Source of the DNA: Gordonia hankookensis
Lineage (GTDB): Bacteria; Actinomycetota; Actinomycetes; Mycobacteriales; Mycobacteriaceae
Direction: 5' to 3'
DNA: 64,000 nucleotides
Assembly (NCBI RefSeq): GCF_014673215.1
Contig: NZ_JACWMS010000002.1
Coordinates: 372,001 to 436,000, forward strand
Shown here: piece after piece, positions 18,345 through 27,996 of the stretch
Position numbering within the stretch: the first letter of the stretch is position 1
Layout of the letters: every line of letters starts with the position of its first letter
The notes under the pieces: model-generated
Database searches by the model: none
What the model was told of the DNA's origin: nothing
The model's input: only the letters and a program-made list of their open reading frames with translations
Translations under genes and position numbers: made by a program

Positions 18345-19466
18345 TCAGTCGGTGGCGGTCGCTCCGACCGGATCGGCATAGATGACGCTGAGCGCAACCA
18401 CCACCGCCGCACTCTCCTGCACGCGAATTCCGAAGCGGGACGGCGCGATCTCGAGTGGCCGCCGAGTGGTCGACGCCTTGTCGAAGGCGGCCTGCACCGG
18501 TGCCAGGCCGTCGGGATGTGCGGCGAACGCGTCGCCGGACACCACGATCGCGTCGGGGTTGATGACGTCGCGCATCATCGCGACAGCGGCGCCGAGCACC
18601 TCCGCACGATCGTCGGCGATCTGTGCCGCGTCGTCGGCGATCCCCAGCCGCTCCGCCGCCCGGCGCGCCGGACTGCTGCCGATCACCTGCTGGAGCGTGG
18701 CAGCGCCTGTGGGCGCAAGGACCGACGCGTTCACCGGTAGATGCCCGATGGTCCCGGCCCCCCGCAACGGCATGTGGACCTTGCCGTCGATGGTCATCGC
18801 CATGCCGACCGTCTCCCGCGCATAGAAGAACAGGGCCGTGCCGTCGAACTCTCGCGGGTAGGTCAACAGCAGTTCGGCCGCCGCCATCGCCTGGACGTGC
18901 TCGCAGACAGAGACCGGCACCCCGAGTTCTGCCGACAGCATCGTCCCGATGGGCACCCGGCGCCAGCCGAGCACCGGGTGGTCGATGACGCCGGTCGCGG
19001 CGTCCACCAGTCCGCCCGATGCGACACCCGCCCAGAGCAACCGTCGGCCACCGAAACGCGCGGCGAGCTCGCGCAACTGCCGGCAGAGGTCGCCGACCTC
19101 GGACTCGTCGTGCGGGGTGCGCACCGCGTGACTGTAGAGCGTGCGACCACCGAGATCGGCGATCGCCAGCAGCGTCCGGCGGGCCCCGATGTGCATTCCG
19201 GCGACACAGAGCTTGTCCCGATCCAGGGTCAGCGGATTCTTCGGCCTGCCGATACCGCCGGGGTCGACCAGATCGGGCCGCTCGACGACGAGGCCCAGAC
19301 GCGAGAGAATCGTGACCTGCCGGTTGATCGTCGCCGGCGACAGTGATGTGGCCGCCGCCAGGTGGTCGCGGGTGACCGGCGCGTTGACCCGGACCGCCTG
19401 CAGAACCGCGGCCGCGGGGATCGAACCCACCTGCAGCGCCGCGGGTACGACTCCGGTGGGCAACAT
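18345..19466 (-). CDS. ROK family transcriptional regulator
   Basis: A 373-residue protein with an N-terminal winged helix (residues 20-70, LSPATINRQVTILSRLGLVV) and a ROK domain with sugar-kinase-like fold (GMHIGARRTLLAIADLGGR, GVASGGLVDAATGVI, GHLPVN). The usual ROK zinc motif CxCGxxGC is absent, so it is likely a degenerate sugar-sensing repressor like Rv0485. The SDR gene diverges with a 42-bp gap. Confidence 0.82.
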   Translation of the reverse strand: MLPTGVVPAALQVGSIPAAAVLQAVRVNAPVTRDHLAAATSLSPATINRQVTILSRLGLVVERPDLVDPGGIGRPKNPLTLDRDKLCVAGMHIGARRTLLAIADLGGRTLYSHAVRTPHDESEVGDLCRQLRELAARFGGRRLLWAGVASGGLVDAATGVIDHPVLGWRRVPIGTMLSAELGVPVSVCEHVQAMAAAELLLTYPREFDGTALFFYARETVGMAMTIDGKVHMPLRGAGTIGHLPVNASVLAPTGAATLQQVIGSSPARRAAERLGIADDAAQIADDRAEVLGAAVAMMRDVINPDAIVVSGDAFAAHPDGLAPVQAAFDKASTTRRPLEIAPSRFGIRVQESAAVVVALSVIYADPVGATATD

Positions 19467-19508
19467 GCACTGAATCTAGCAATCCGCGAGCGCCGCTAAG
19501 CTGAACGC

Positions 19509-20279
19509 ATGAGTAGCAGCACGGCACAACCAGGTTCGTCGGAGTCCGAGCAGAAGGTCGCGGTGGTGACCGGCGCGAGCTCGGGCATCGGCGCGGCGAC
19601 GGCGCGACAGCTGGCAGCGCAGGGCTACCACGTGGTGCTCGGAGCGCGACGGACCGAATTGATCGACGCGCTTGCGAACGAGATCGGTGGCACCGGTCGA
19701 CAACTCGACGTGACCGACGAGACCTCGGTGAATGCTTTTGTCGCAGGGCTCGAGAAGGTTCATGTCGTGGTGAACAACGCTGGCGGCGCCAAGGGGCTCG
19801 ACCCGGTGGCCACCGCCGACCTCGACGACTGGCGATGGATGTGGGAGACGAACGTGCTCGGCACCCTGCGGATCACCAAGGCGCTGATCCCGGCACTCAT
19901 CGCCTCCGGGGATGGACTCATCGTGACGATAACCTCGATCGCCGCGCTCGAGGCCTACGACAACGGATCCGGATACACCTCCGCCAAGCACGCGCAGGCG
20001 GTGATGCACCGCACCCTGCGTTTCGAACTGCTCGGAAAGCCTGTACGCCTCACCGAGATCGCGCCCGGCATGGTGGAGACGGACTTCTCTCTCGTCCGTT
20101 TCGAGGGTGACAAGGAGCGGGCGGATGCGGTGTACGAGGGTCTGACCCCGCTGAGCGCAGACGACGTCGCCGAGGTGATCGGCTTCGTCGCGTCCCGCCC
20201 GCCGCACGTCGATCTCGATCAGATCGTCATCAAGCCGCGCGATCAGGCATCGGCCCGCCGCAACGTCAAGACCGGCTGA
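19509..20279 (+). CDS. Short-chain dehydrogenase/reductase
   Basis: A 256-residue classical SDR. It has TGASSGIG (residues 22-29), VVNNAGGAKG, the Ser of ITSIAALEAY and the motif YTSAKH, followed by RFELLGKPVRLTEIAPGMV. The order SDR, transpeptidase lipoprotein, ROK regulator matches the Rv0483-Rv0485 neighbourhood as I recall it. Substrate is unknown. The hairpin overlapping its stop codon probably ends the transcript. Confidence 0.87.
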   Translation: MSSSTAQPGSSESEQKVAVVTGASSGIGAATARQLAAQGYHVVLGARRTELIDALANEIGGTGRQLDVTDETSVNAFVAGLEKVHVVVNNAGGAKGLDPVATADLDDWRWMWETNVLGTLRITKALIPALIASGDGLIVTITSIAALEAYDNGSGYTSAKHAQAVMHRTLRFELLGKPVRLTEIAPGMVETDFSLVRFEGDKERADAVYEGLTPLSADDVAEVIGFVASRPPHVDLDQIVIKPRDQASARRNVKTG

Positions 20280-20291
20280 ACGACAGCCGGT
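20271..20291. terminator. Short hairpin at SDR stop codon
   Basis: Arms ACCGGCTG (20271-20278) and CAGCCGGT (20284-20291) around a 5-nt loop span the SDR stop and lie before the convergent transpeptidase gene. Confidence 0.55.
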
Positions 20292-20300
20292 TCCGGTGGA

Positions 20301-21572
20301 TCAGCCGGGCGGCGCCGGTGCGGGCGCGTTGGACGTCGGCGCGCCGGACGGGGTGGCGGGTGCGGTGACCTGGGACGGGTCACCCTTGATCGCCGACATC
20401 CCGGTCCACGAGTTCCAGTCGTAGATCCAATCGAAGATGTCGCCGTCGGCCTCGGACAGGGCGATGCGGGTGCCGGTCACCTCCACCGGGTCGCCGTAGA
20501 TCGCGGACTCGAAGTACCGCTGCGCGTTCTCCAGCGAGAGGTTGATGCAACCGTTCGTCACGTTCGACGAACCCTGCACGCCAATGGTTTCCGGGTTCGC
20601 ATGGATGAACTCGCCGTTGTTGGAGATCCGCACCGCGTAGCGCTCCCGGATGTTGAAATACCCCGCGGCCGGGTTGCTCATGAAAAAGTCCTCGTACTTC
20701 TCCGTCACCACGTGGATACCCGAACGCGTGACGTTGCGATCGAGGTCTCCCCCGCCGTAGCTGCACGGCAGCGTCATCAACACGCCTCCGTCGCGCACGA
20801 CGACGATCTGGTGCGACGTCGCCTCGGCCTTCACCACCTGCGATCGGCCGATGGCGAAATCGCTGGTGACATCGGCTGCGCCGTATGCTCCGCCGCCGTG
20901 ATCGAGGCCGTACAGCTTGGCCGACATGTGCACCTTGGTCCCGGGTGCGTAATACTCCTTGGTCCGCCAATGCGCCCGCGATCCGTTGTCCTCGCCGAGC
21001 CACGCCCACGCGCCCTCGGTCGGCGGGTCGGTGGTCACGGTGAGGGCCTTCTCGACCGCTTCCTTGTCCTCGACGGTGCCGTTGAACTTGAGGATGAGCG
21101 GCGCCGCGATGCCGACCTCCTGGCCGTCGCCGATGTTCACCACCACGTTCATCTGCGACGCAGGCGACAGCGTCGTGAAGGATCCGGTCACCTGCGTGGC
21201 GACCCGGTCGTAGCCGACTGCGCTGCCATGCCAGGTGTACTGCGAGCCGTAGCCGAGCGGCTCGCTGATGGTGAAGGTCTTCCGATCCTCCGACAAGGTG
21301 CCTGCGACGGCCTTGCCGCTGGGATTGAGGAGCTTGACATCGGGGTTGAGCAGGCCGTTCTCGGCCTTCACCGAGACTGTCGCGGTCGGGTTCGGGGCGT
21401 CGTCGGAATCCAGCGCGGGCGTGTAGACGACCTTGACGGTGGGGGCATCGGGCTTTGCATCGTCGGTGCTGCCGGGCTTGTTGGTGGAACAGGCCGCCGC
21501 GGCCACGCCGACGGCGCCGAGACCGGCCGCTGCGAGGACGGCTCGACGTGAGAGGGGAGGGTGCGCGCTCAT
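20301..21572 (-). CDS. L,D-transpeptidase lipoprotein (LprQ-like)
   Basis: Forms 3-3 peptidoglycan cross-links at the cell surface. The 423-residue protein has a twin-arginine-type lipoprotein signal (LSRRAVLAAAGLGAVG) with a lipobox ending AAACS. Two immunoglobulin-like domains follow, and the catalytic YkuD domain from about residue 250 has IHANPETIGVQGSSNVTNGC with the active Cys in NGCINLS. The C-terminal tail is Pro/Ala-rich. It is convergent with the SDR. Its position agrees with Rv0483 of M. tuberculosis. Confidence 0.92.
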   Translation of the reverse strand: MSAHPPLSRRAVLAAAGLGAVGVAAAACSTNKPGSTDDAKPDAPTVKVVYTPALDSDDAPNPTATVSVKAENGLLNPDVKLLNPSGKAVAGTLSEDRKTFTISEPLGYGSQYTWHGSAVGYDRVATQVTGSFTTLSPASQMNVVVNIGDGQEVGIAAPLILKFNGTVEDKEAVEKALTVTTDPPTEGAWAWLGEDNGSRAHWRTKEYYAPGTKVHMSAKLYGLDHGGGAYGAADVTSDFAIGRSQVVKAEATSHQIVVVRDGGVLMTLPCSYGGGDLDRNVTRSGIHVVTEKYEDFFMSNPAAGYFNIRERYAVRISNNGEFIHANPETIGVQGSSNVTNGCINLSLENAQRYFESAIYGDPVEVTGTRIALSEADGDIFDWIYDWNSWTGMSAIKGDPSQVTAPATPSGAPTSNAPAPAPPG

Positions 21573-21679
21573 AACGTGTCCAGCGTACCGATGAAATCCG
21601 AGAAAACCCGGCCTGCCTGCTGTGATGTCGCTGAATTCACGTGTGTCCCATCTCGCCCGTCGGCGCGGCGCACGCGTAC

Positions 21680-22243
21680 TCACCCGGGGATATGCGCCCG
21701 CTCACCATCGTGATCGAAGATCGACACGATCTCGGCGGGCCCGTCGACCGCGGTCATTCCGTGCGGAACCATCGTCGAGAACTCCGCCGCCTGACCCGGC
21801 GGCACCAGGATCACGCGTTCGCCCAAATGGAGGCGAATGGTCCCGGAGATCACGGTGAACCACTCCCGACCAGGGTGAACCCCGAGGTGTTCTGGATCGA
21901 CGCGATGCTCCGGAGTCACCCGCATCTTGGCCACCGTCACCCCGCCGGGCGTGCCGTCGCGGGAGAGCTTCCAGACGGTCATGCCCGCCGATGTGTGCGG
22001 CTCGGGCCGGATCACGACGTCGTCGTCGCCGACCGGTTCGACGAGCTGATCGAGCGAGGTGCCCAGCGCGCGGGCGATGGGCACCAGTTGATCCAGCGCG
22101 ACCCTGCGGTGGCCGGTCTCGATCCGGCTCAGTGTCGACGGGCTGAGAAAACAGCGTGCGGCCATCGAGTCGAGGGTCCAGCCCTTCGCGATGCGTAGGC
22201 CCCGAATGCGCTGACGGACGACGGCGTCGATTTCTTGCTCCAT
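21680..22243 (-). CDS. XRE-family regulator with cupin sensor domain
   Basis: A 187-residue regulator. The N-terminal helix-turn-helix (residues 8-62, MAARCFLSPSTLSRIETG) is followed by a cupin domain (GREWFTVISGTIRLHLGERV, PPGQAAEFSTMVPHG). A methyltransferase and a thioredoxin-reductase-like gene diverge from it. In actinobacteria these three often occur together, so it probably represses them. The start codon lies inside the inverted repeat at 22236-22269, suggesting autoregulation. Confidence 0.87.
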   Translation of the reverse strand: MEQEIDAVVRQRIRGLRIAKGWTLDSMAARCFLSPSTLSRIETGHRRVALDQLVPIARALGTSLDQLVEPVGDDDVVIRPEPHTSAGMTVWKLSRDGTPGGVTVAKMRVTPEHRVDPEHLGVHPGREWFTVISGTIRLHLGERVILVPPGQAAEFSTMVPHGMTAVDGPAEIVSIFDHDGERAHIPG

Positions 22244-22269
22244 ACGCAAGACTATATGCGCGTGGAGCA
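22236..22269. promoter_or_regulatory. Candidate operator overlapping the XRE-cupin start
   Basis: Inverted repeat of TGCTCCATACGC (22236-22247) and GCGCGTGGAGCA (22258-22269), matching at 10 of 12 positions with a 10-nt spacer. It covers the start codon of the XRE-cupin gene and lies 22 bp before the chosen start of the divergent methyltransferase, so one protein could block both. Confidence 0.5.
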
Positions 22270-22291
22270 TACCAGCGCTACTCTCGATGCC

Positions 22292-23176
22292 ATGACGCAT
22301 TCCCACGACACCCATCACCACACGCACGGACACGGGCACACGCACGGACACGGGGATCATCACGATGCCGAGACGATGGCGACGGCCCTCGACCTCGACG
22401 CCGCCGTGAACGGGCACTACCTCGACGAGGTCTCCGACCTGATCGCAGCGCTCGTGCCCGAGCCCCGCACCATCATCGACCTCGGCTCCGGAACCGGTAC
22501 CGGGACACTCGCACTGGCACGGCGATTCACATCGTCGCAGGTCATCGCGCTCGACAACTCGACAGACCTGCTCGAACGCGTTGCCCGCGCCGCGCAGCAG
22601 GCCGGACTCGACGGCCGGGTCCGCACCGTGCCCGCCGACCTGGACAGCGCACTCCCCGACGACATCACCGACGTCGACGTCGCGTGGGCGTCGTCGACGC
22701 TGCACCATTTCGCCGACGCGCAAGCGCTGCTCCTTTCGACATTCCGGGCTCTGCGGCCCGGCGGTGTCCTCGCCGTCGTCGAGATCGAGCGGCCGCCGAC
22801 CTTCCTGCCGCGGCACTCCGCCGAGGGTGAGATGGAGCAGCGACTGCATGAGGCGATCCTCGGCCGAGGGTGGAACGGCGGATGGAACGGGAGACCCGAC
22901 TGGGCACCGACCATCACCGCAGCCGGCTTCGAGATCGTCGAGACCCGCGATATCCCGACCGACCTCGCCAATCCGCCCGCCGCGACGACCGACTATGCGG
23001 TCGAGTGGCTGTCGCGGGTGCGGGCCGGCCTCACCGACGTCGCCTCCGCGGACGATCTGGCAGCCGTCGACCGACTCCTGCACGACGACAACCCGGCCTC
23101 CCTGCGCCGGCGCGACGATCTGGTCGTGCGCAGCAGTCGCATCGCCTGGATCGCACGACGACCCGAGATCTCCTAG
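22292..23176 (+). CDS. Class I SAM-dependent methyltransferase with His-rich N-terminus
   Basis: A 294-residue methyltransferase. The N-terminal 30 residues are dominated by His (MTHSHDTHHHTHGHGHTHGH), a possible metal-binding extension. Motif I is IIDLGSGTGTGTLAL, followed by VIALDNSTDLL and ADLDSALPDD, and LRPGGVLAVVEIERPP fits the post-motif strand. I chose ATG 22292 because an earlier ATG at 22256 lies within the operator-like repeat. It is followed by the oxidoreductase gene 26 nt later. Substrate unknown. Confidence 0.83.
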   Translation: MTHSHDTHHHTHGHGHTHGHGDHHDAETMATALDLDAAVNGHYLDEVSDLIAALVPEPRTIIDLGSGTGTGTLALARRFTSSQVIALDNSTDLLERVARAAQQAGLDGRVRTVPADLDSALPDDITDVDVAWASSTLHHFADAQALLLSTFRALRPGGVLAVVEIERPPTFLPRHSAEGEMEQRLHEAILGRGWNGGWNGRPDWAPTITAAGFEIVETRDIPTDLANPPAATTDYAVEWLSRVRAGLTDVASADDLAAVDRLLHDDNPASLRRRDDLVVRSSRIAWIARRPEIS

Positions 23177-23202
23177 ATCACCTGCCGAAAGTGAGAGAAA
23201 CC

Positions 23203-24153
23203 ATGAGCAGCAACACCTTCGACGTCGCCATCGTCGGCGGCGGCCCCGCAGGCCTGAGCGCCGCGACGACCTTGGCACGATCCCTGCGCTCGGTCGTCGT
23301 CCTCGACGCCGGCCAACCGCGCAACGCCCCGGCCGGGCACGCCCACAACGTCCTCGGCCACGAGGGCATCCCTCCCCTCGAGTTGCTCGAGAAGGGGCGC
23401 GCCGAGGCCCGCGGTTACGGCGTCGAGATCCGCGCCGCGGAGGTCGTCGACGGAACACGCAGCGACTCCGGCCGTTTCGATCTCACGCTTGGCGACGGCA
23501 CCGTGATCACCACACGCCGCGTTGTCCTCGCGTCCGGTCTCGTGGACGAGCTACCAGAAGTCCCAGGCGTGCAGGAACTCTGGGGATCGTCGGTGCTGCA
23601 CTGCCCGTACTGCCACGGATACGAGGTGCGTGGTCGGCGCATCGGCGTGCTCGGCACCAGCCCGATGTCGGTGCACCAGACACTGATGTTCCGCCAGCTG
23701 AGCGACGATGTCACCTTGTTCACACACACCATCCCGGAGATCGGAGACGAAGAGGCGGAACAGCTCTCGGCTCTGGGTGTCACGGTCGTCGACGGACTCG
23801 TCGACCATCTGGCGATCGCCGACGGCGCGGTGCGGGCCGTGGTCCTGGCCGACGGCTCCGAAGTGGAGCGCGAAGCCGTCGTGGTCGCGCCTCGGTTCGT
23901 GGTGCGCTCGGAGCTGTTCACCCGACTCGGCGGCACACTCGCCGATCATCCGATGGGCGGTCAGTACGTCGCGACCGGTCCGATGGGCATGACCGATGTC
24001 CCGGGCGTCTGGGCAGCAGGCAACGTCGCCGATCTCGCCGCCACGGTCGCCGTCTCGATGGGGGCCGGGGTGAGTGCGGGCGCAGCGGTCAACGCGGATC
24101 TGATCTCCGAAGACGCTCGCGCGGCAGTCGAGTCACGCCGGGTGCGGGCCTAG
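23203..24153 (+). CDS. Thioredoxin-reductase-like FAD-dependent oxidoreductase
   Basis: A 316-residue flavoprotein. It has the FAD motif VAIVGGGPAGLSAA at residues 9-22, the redox pair in HCPYCHGYE (about residues 131-139), the NAD(P)-site region RRIGVLGTSPMSV and the C-terminal FAD motif GVWAAGNVAD. It belongs to the bacillithiol/thioredoxin reductase-like group rather than canonical TrxB. It is likely co-transcribed with the methyltransferase under the XRE-cupin regulator. Confidence 0.87.
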   Translation: MSSNTFDVAIVGGGPAGLSAATTLARSLRSVVVLDAGQPRNAPAGHAHNVLGHEGIPPLELLEKGRAEARGYGVEIRAAEVVDGTRSDSGRFDLTLGDGTVITTRRVVLASGLVDELPEVPGVQELWGSSVLHCPYCHGYEVRGRRIGVLGTSPMSVHQTLMFRQLSDDVTLFTHTIPEIGDEEAEQLSALGVTVVDGLVDHLAIADGAVRAVVLADGSEVEREAVVVAPRFVVRSELFTRLGGTLADHPMGGQYVATGPMGMTDVPGVWAAGNVADLAATVAVSMGAGVSAGAAVNADLISEDARAAVESRRVRA

Positions 24154-24237
24154 CGGTCCGGTGCAGTGACTCCTGTGCCGCATCACCATTCGCGATGCAC
24201 CCGTACGGGCGTGGTCCGCCGCGATTGTCCCAACCGG

Positions 24238-24915
24238 CTACGCCGGGAAACCCTCCAGCACAGCGCGCGACGACGACAGTCCCAGCCGCGTTGCGCCGGC
24301 AGTGATGAGTTCGGCGGCGAACTCGGCGGTTCGGATCCCGCCGCTCGCCTTGACGCCGACGCGATCGCCGACGGCCGCGCGCATGAGCCGCACCGCTTCG
24401 ACGCTCGCGCCGCCGGAAGGGTGGAATCCGGTGGAGGTCTTGACCATCGCGGCCCCGGCCTGCACGGCACGACGGCACACCTCGGTGACGGTGTCGGGAC
24501 CGGTCAGCTCGAGCAGTGCCGCGGACTCGATGATGACCTTCAGCACGATGCCCTCCCCGATGGCCTCACGCACGGTCAGCACATCGGCGAACACCTCGTC
24601 GAATCGCCCGTCCACGGCCGCCCCCACGTCGATCACCATGTCGACCTCGTCGGCCCCGGTGTCCACGGCCAGCCGCGCCTCGGACGCCTTCACCAGCGAG
24701 TGGTGCTTCCCGGACGGGAACCCCGCCACCACGCAGGTCTTCTGGTCCCCGGTGTCGATCGGCAGCATCGACGGCGACAGGCAGACCGCGTAGACGCCCA
24801 GCTCGGCGGCCTCCGCGACCGCCGCCTCGGCCGCCGCTCGGGTCGCCTCGGGCTTGAGCAGGGTGTGGTCGATGATGGCCGCGACGTCGCGGCGGGTCAG
24901 GTCGCTGGTGGTCAC
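24238..24915 (-). CDS. deoC: Deoxyribose-phosphate aldolase
   Basis: Splits 2-deoxyribose-5-phosphate into glyceraldehyde-3-phosphate and acetaldehyde. The 225-residue class I aldolase shows [12 protein letters not shown] near the N-terminus, [18 protein letters not shown], the Schiff-base Lys in [14 protein letters not shown] and the phosphate site [11 protein letters not shown] 24915 gives the family length. A much longer upstream frame is open but overlaps the divergent purU. The gap to purU is 27 bp. Confidence 0.94.
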   Translation of the reverse strand: MTTSDLTRRDVAAIIDHTLLKPEATRAAAEAAVAEAAELGVYAVCLSPSMLPIDTGDQKTCVVAGFPSGKHHSLVKASEARLAVDTGADEVDMVIDVGAAVDGRFDEVFADVLTVREAIGEGIVLKVIIESAALLELTGPDTVTEVCRRAVQAGAAMVKTSTGFHPSGGASVEAVRLMRAAVGDRVGVKASGGIRTAEFAAELITAGATRLGLSSSRAVLEGFPA

Positions 24916-24942
24916 ACACACGAGCTTGGCACACTGACAGAT

Positions 24943-25857
24943 GTGGCAGCACCCGAGACGCCCCCCGCAGCGACAACCTCCGACCGAACCGACCCCGAAC
25001 ATCGGTACGTGCTGACCCTCGGGTGCCCGGACCGCACCGGCATCGTCGCGCGGATCTCCGGCTTCCTCGCCGAGATCGGCGGCTGGATCACCGAGGCCGG
25101 CTATCACTCCGATGCCGAGACGGGCTGGTTCTTCACCCGTCAGACGGTGCGCGCCGGGTCGGTGGCGATGAGCGTCGACGAGATGCGGGCCCGGTTCGCC
25201 GACGAGGTGGCTGCCGAGCTGGGACCCGGGACCGAGTGGCGCCTCACCGACTCCGGGTCTCCGAAGTCGGTGGTGCTGCTGGTGAGCAAAGAGACCCACT
25301 GTCTTGTCGACCTGCTGGGCCGCGCCCACCGTGGCGAGTTACCGGCCGACGTGTCTGCGGTGATCGGCAATCATCGCGACCTCGAGGATCTGGTCACGCG
25401 GTTCGACGTGCCGTTTCATCATGTGCCGTTCGCGCCGGACAGCAAAGGTGCCGCCTTCGAGGAATTGGGTCGCGTCGTCGACGGCTATTCACCCGATGCG
25501 GTCGTGCTCGCGCGCTTCATGCAGATCCTGCCGCCCCAACTGTGCGACGCCTGGGCGGGCCGGGCGATCAACATCCATCACAGCTTCCTACCGAGCTTCA
25601 TCGGGGCGCGGCCCTATCACCAGGCCTTTGCGCGTGGGGTGAAGCTCATCGGCGCGACCTGCCACTACGTCACGGCCGACCTCGACGCGGGGCCGATCAT
25701 CGAGCAGGACGTCATCCGGGTCGACCACAGCGACACCGTGGCCGACATGGTGCGCCAGGGTCGCGACATCGAGACGCTGGTGCTGTCGCGAGGACTGCGG
25801 TGGCACCTCGAGGACCGGGTCCTCGTGCACGGCCGGAAGACGGTCGTCTTCAGCTAG
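24943..25857 (+). CDS. purU: Formyltetrahydrofolate deformylase
   Basis: Hydrolyses 10-formyl-THF to formate and THF for purine and one-carbon balance. The 304-residue protein has an N-terminal ACT domain ([19 protein letters not shown], residues 22-40). A formyltransferase-like catalytic domain follows, with [20 protein letters not shown] and the catalytic Asp in [17 protein letters not shown] 24943 gives normal length. deoC diverges from it. Confidence 0.94.
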   Translation: MAAPETPPAATTSDRTDPEHRYVLTLGCPDRTGIVARISGFLAEIGGWITEAGYHSDAETGWFFTRQTVRAGSVAMSVDEMRARFADEVAAELGPGTEWRLTDSGSPKSVVLLVSKETHCLVDLLGRAHRGELPADVSAVIGNHRDLEDLVTRFDVPFHHVPFAPDSKGAAFEELGRVVDGYSPDAVVLARFMQILPPQLCDAWAGRAINIHHSFLPSFIGARPYHQAFARGVKLIGATCHYVTADLDAGPIIEQDVIRVDHSDTVADMVRQGRDIETLVLSRGLRWHLEDRVLVHGRKTVVFS

Positions 25858-25866
25858 CGTTTGCCG

Positions 25867-26697
25867 TCAGAAGTCGAACCCGCCGAAGTCACCACCACCG
25901 TCGAAGAAACCGCCGCCGCCGTCACCGCCACCGTCGAAGAAACCGCCGCCACCGTCGCCGCCGAAGTCGCCGCCGCCGTCGCCACCGTCTCCGCCACCAC
26001 CGTCTGCTCCGCCGCCGTCACCGCCGTCGAGGGCACCGGCATCGGAACCGTCACCGGCACCGCTCTCGAAGGCGTTGGCGTCGTAGTTGACCCCGGCCAT
26101 ACCCGAGAACATCGCGGAGAACAGGAACATCGAACCGATGCCCCAGGCACCGGCGACCAGCGCGGGCTTCCACCACGGCTCGGAGTACCAGCCCGCGGGA
26201 ACCGGCCGTCCTGCGACGCGACCGCCGGGGTAGTAGTTGGGCGTCCGCGACGACGGGCCAGGTGACGCCTCGACCTGTCGCCCTTCGAAGTCGACTGTCC
26301 GATCCTCGGTGACCGCGCCGGCACTCTTCTGGCCTTCCAGTTCCGGGATCGGCGGGCCGGGGTCGAGATTCATCGCTGTCCGCGCGGCGCGGGCGTAGTA
26401 GAGGCCCTCGATGGCGGTCTGCTTGGCCAGTCTCGCCTGGGCAACACTGCCGGCCTGCTCGATCTGGGATCCGGCTGCGTTGTAACGCTCCCCGGCATCG
26501 GCGAGTGCCTGCTTCGACGCCGGGCCGTCGCCGACCAGCATGAAGACCTGGCCTCCGAGACGTTCGATGGCCTGCCGGGCATCGGCCTTGGCATCGTCGA
26601 GCGAACGGGCGGCATTGGCACCCGACCGCTGCTGGGACATCACGACGATGCCGACGACCACCAGGACCACGAGAGCGATCAGGATCAGTGCGCTCAT
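25867..26697 (-). CDS. Membrane protein with Gly/Asp-rich C-terminal tail
   Basis: A 276-residue protein. One N-terminal helix (ALILIALVVLVVVGIVVMSQ) is followed by a coiled, Ala-rich region (residues 30-110). A second hydrophobic patch (ALVAGAWGIGSMFLFSAMFS, about 188-207) precedes a tail of some 65 residues made mostly of Gly and Asp, with FF and GGGDGG repeats, ending FGGFDF. The start ATG has GGAGGAG 3 nt upstream. Conserved in mycolic-acid bacteria as far as I recall, with unknown function. Low-complexity tails of this kind often sit at membranes or bind partners. Confidence 0.75.
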   Translation of the reverse strand: MSALILIALVVLVVVGIVVMSQQRSGANAARSLDDAKADARQAIERLGGQVFMLVGDGPASKQALADAGERYNAAGSQIEQAGSVAQARLAKQTAIEGLYYARAARTAMNLDPGPPIPELEGQKSAGAVTEDRTVDFEGRQVEASPGPSSRTPNYYPGGRVAGRPVPAGWYSEPWWKPALVAGAWGIGSMFLFSAMFSGMAGVNYDANAFESGAGDGSDAGALDGGDGGGADGGGGDGGDGGGDFGGDGGGGFFDGGGDGGGGFFDGGGDFGGFDF

Positions 26698-26853
26698 TTT
26701 CTCCTCCGTCTGGGTACACCTCACCCGTCAGCTCGGGAGCCGTCGGCATCCCACCAGACCGGTAAAATCGGACATCTCCCAGCGTACCGGCGATCCGCCG
26801 ACACTCGCGTCGCCGCAGGTCCGGCGTCCGCGCTCAGCCCGGTGGGTGACGCG

Positions 26854-27996
26854 TCACGCCGCCTTGCAGTCGCCCGAACCGCCTGCGACCTGACCGCTGA
26901 GCTTCACGTCGTCGCCGTCCACGGCGAAGTCGACACCCTGATCGGTCACCTTCAGGTTCTTCACGGTGACCTGATTCAGCTGGCCGAAGAGCGAACCCGA
27001 GACGCTGTCGACGACCTGCTGGGCGAAGTCTGCGGGGATACCGAAGATGAATGCGTTGGCCTTGACGACCTCGAAGTGGACGTGGCCGTCCTGCAGGGTC
27101 GGTTTGATCGTCGTCGACACCGGGATCGGCAGGAACGCGAGCTGCACCGACGAGTCCACCTGGATCGTGCCGTCGGCCGCGTTCCCGGTCATCGAGTCGA
27201 TGGTGGCGCCCTGCATCAGGCCCGCAGCTCCCGACTGCCCGGCTCCGGACGCAGACGAGTCGGCGCCGGAGGTCATGGATTTGCTCATCGCGACCACCCG
27301 GTCGAACGGGACGAAGCCGGTTCCGACCAACGAGTGGATGGTGGAGCTGTCGCCGTCGCCCTTGATGCCTTCTGCTCGTGCGTGCAGGCGCATCTCACCG
27401 GGCTTGTCGGCGGTGTCGACCTGCACGAACGGGATGTCGTTGCCAAAACCTTGCAACAACATCGGCTTTCGGCTCAGCGACACCGATGTCTCGGTACCGG
27501 TGAGGTCGGAGAAGGCGCTCTGCATGCAGTCGGTTGCCTTGTTGCGCAGGTAGAGCTCACTGCCGACGGCGGCGATGACGAGCAGGATCACGAGGGCCGC
27601 CGACGATGCCGCGATGATCTTGCCGGTGCTGCGTTTGCGCCGTGCGGGCGCCGTCGTCACCACACCGGGATCCGCGTTCGGCGGGATCGGGGCAAATCCG
27701 TCGGACGGCCCGAATCCCGTCGTCTGACCCTGGTCCTCGAACCGGGTGGTCTCGGCGCGGCCGACCTGCGAGTAGGCGCGCGGGGATTCCTCGGTCGACG
27801 GAGGGTCGAACTGGGTCGTGTGCTCACCGGTATCGGCCGCGCGTGGGCTCTCGCTTCCGGGCTGCCGGCCGGCCGGAAGGCCGCCTGCGGGCTGCTCTTT
27901 TCCGGTCTGATCGCCACCGGCGCCGCTGTCGGTTGGCCGGTCGCCGGGCTTCTCGCCGGCGGGCGTCTCGCCGCCGGTGTTCTCGCTGTCGGTCAT
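26854..27996 (-). CDS. LmeA/DUF2993 family phospholipid-binding-like protein with long N-terminal tail
   Basis: A 380-residue protein. The first 125 residues are hydrophilic and Pro/Gly-rich. A single transmembrane helix follows (IIAASSAALVILLVIAAVGS), then an exported DUF2993 domain with GMDIPFV-like strands and the C-terminal LKVTDQGVDFAVDGDDVKLS. In mycobacteria, DUF2993 proteins (LmeA) bind phospholipids and affect mannan maturation. Its start overlaps the nitrilase stop (ATGA), so the genes are coupled. Confidence 0.83.
   Translation of the reverse strand: MTDSENTGGETPAGEKPGDRPTDSGAGGDQTGKEQPAGGLPAGRQPGSESPRAADTGEHTTQFDPPSTEESPRAYSQVGRAETTRFEDQGQTTGFGPSDGFAPIPPNADPGVVTTAPARRKRSTGKIIAASSAALVILLVIAAVGSELYLRNKATDCMQSAFSDLTGTETSVSLSRKPMLLQGFGNDIPFVQVDTADKPGEMRLHARAEGIKGDGDSSTIHSLVGTGFVPFDRVVAMSKSMTSGADSSASGAGQSGAAGLMQGATIDSMTGNAADGTIQVDSSVQLAFLPIPVSTTIKPTLQDGHVHFEVVKANAFIFGIPADFAQQVVDSVSGSLFGQLNQVTVKNLKVTDQGVDFAVDGDDVKLSGQVAGGSGDCKAA

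Noticed and set aside
25023..26090. Plus-strand frame ending in long Arg/His repeats
   Set aside because: A shadow of purU followed by the complement of the Gly/Asp-rich tail of the minus-strand membrane protein.
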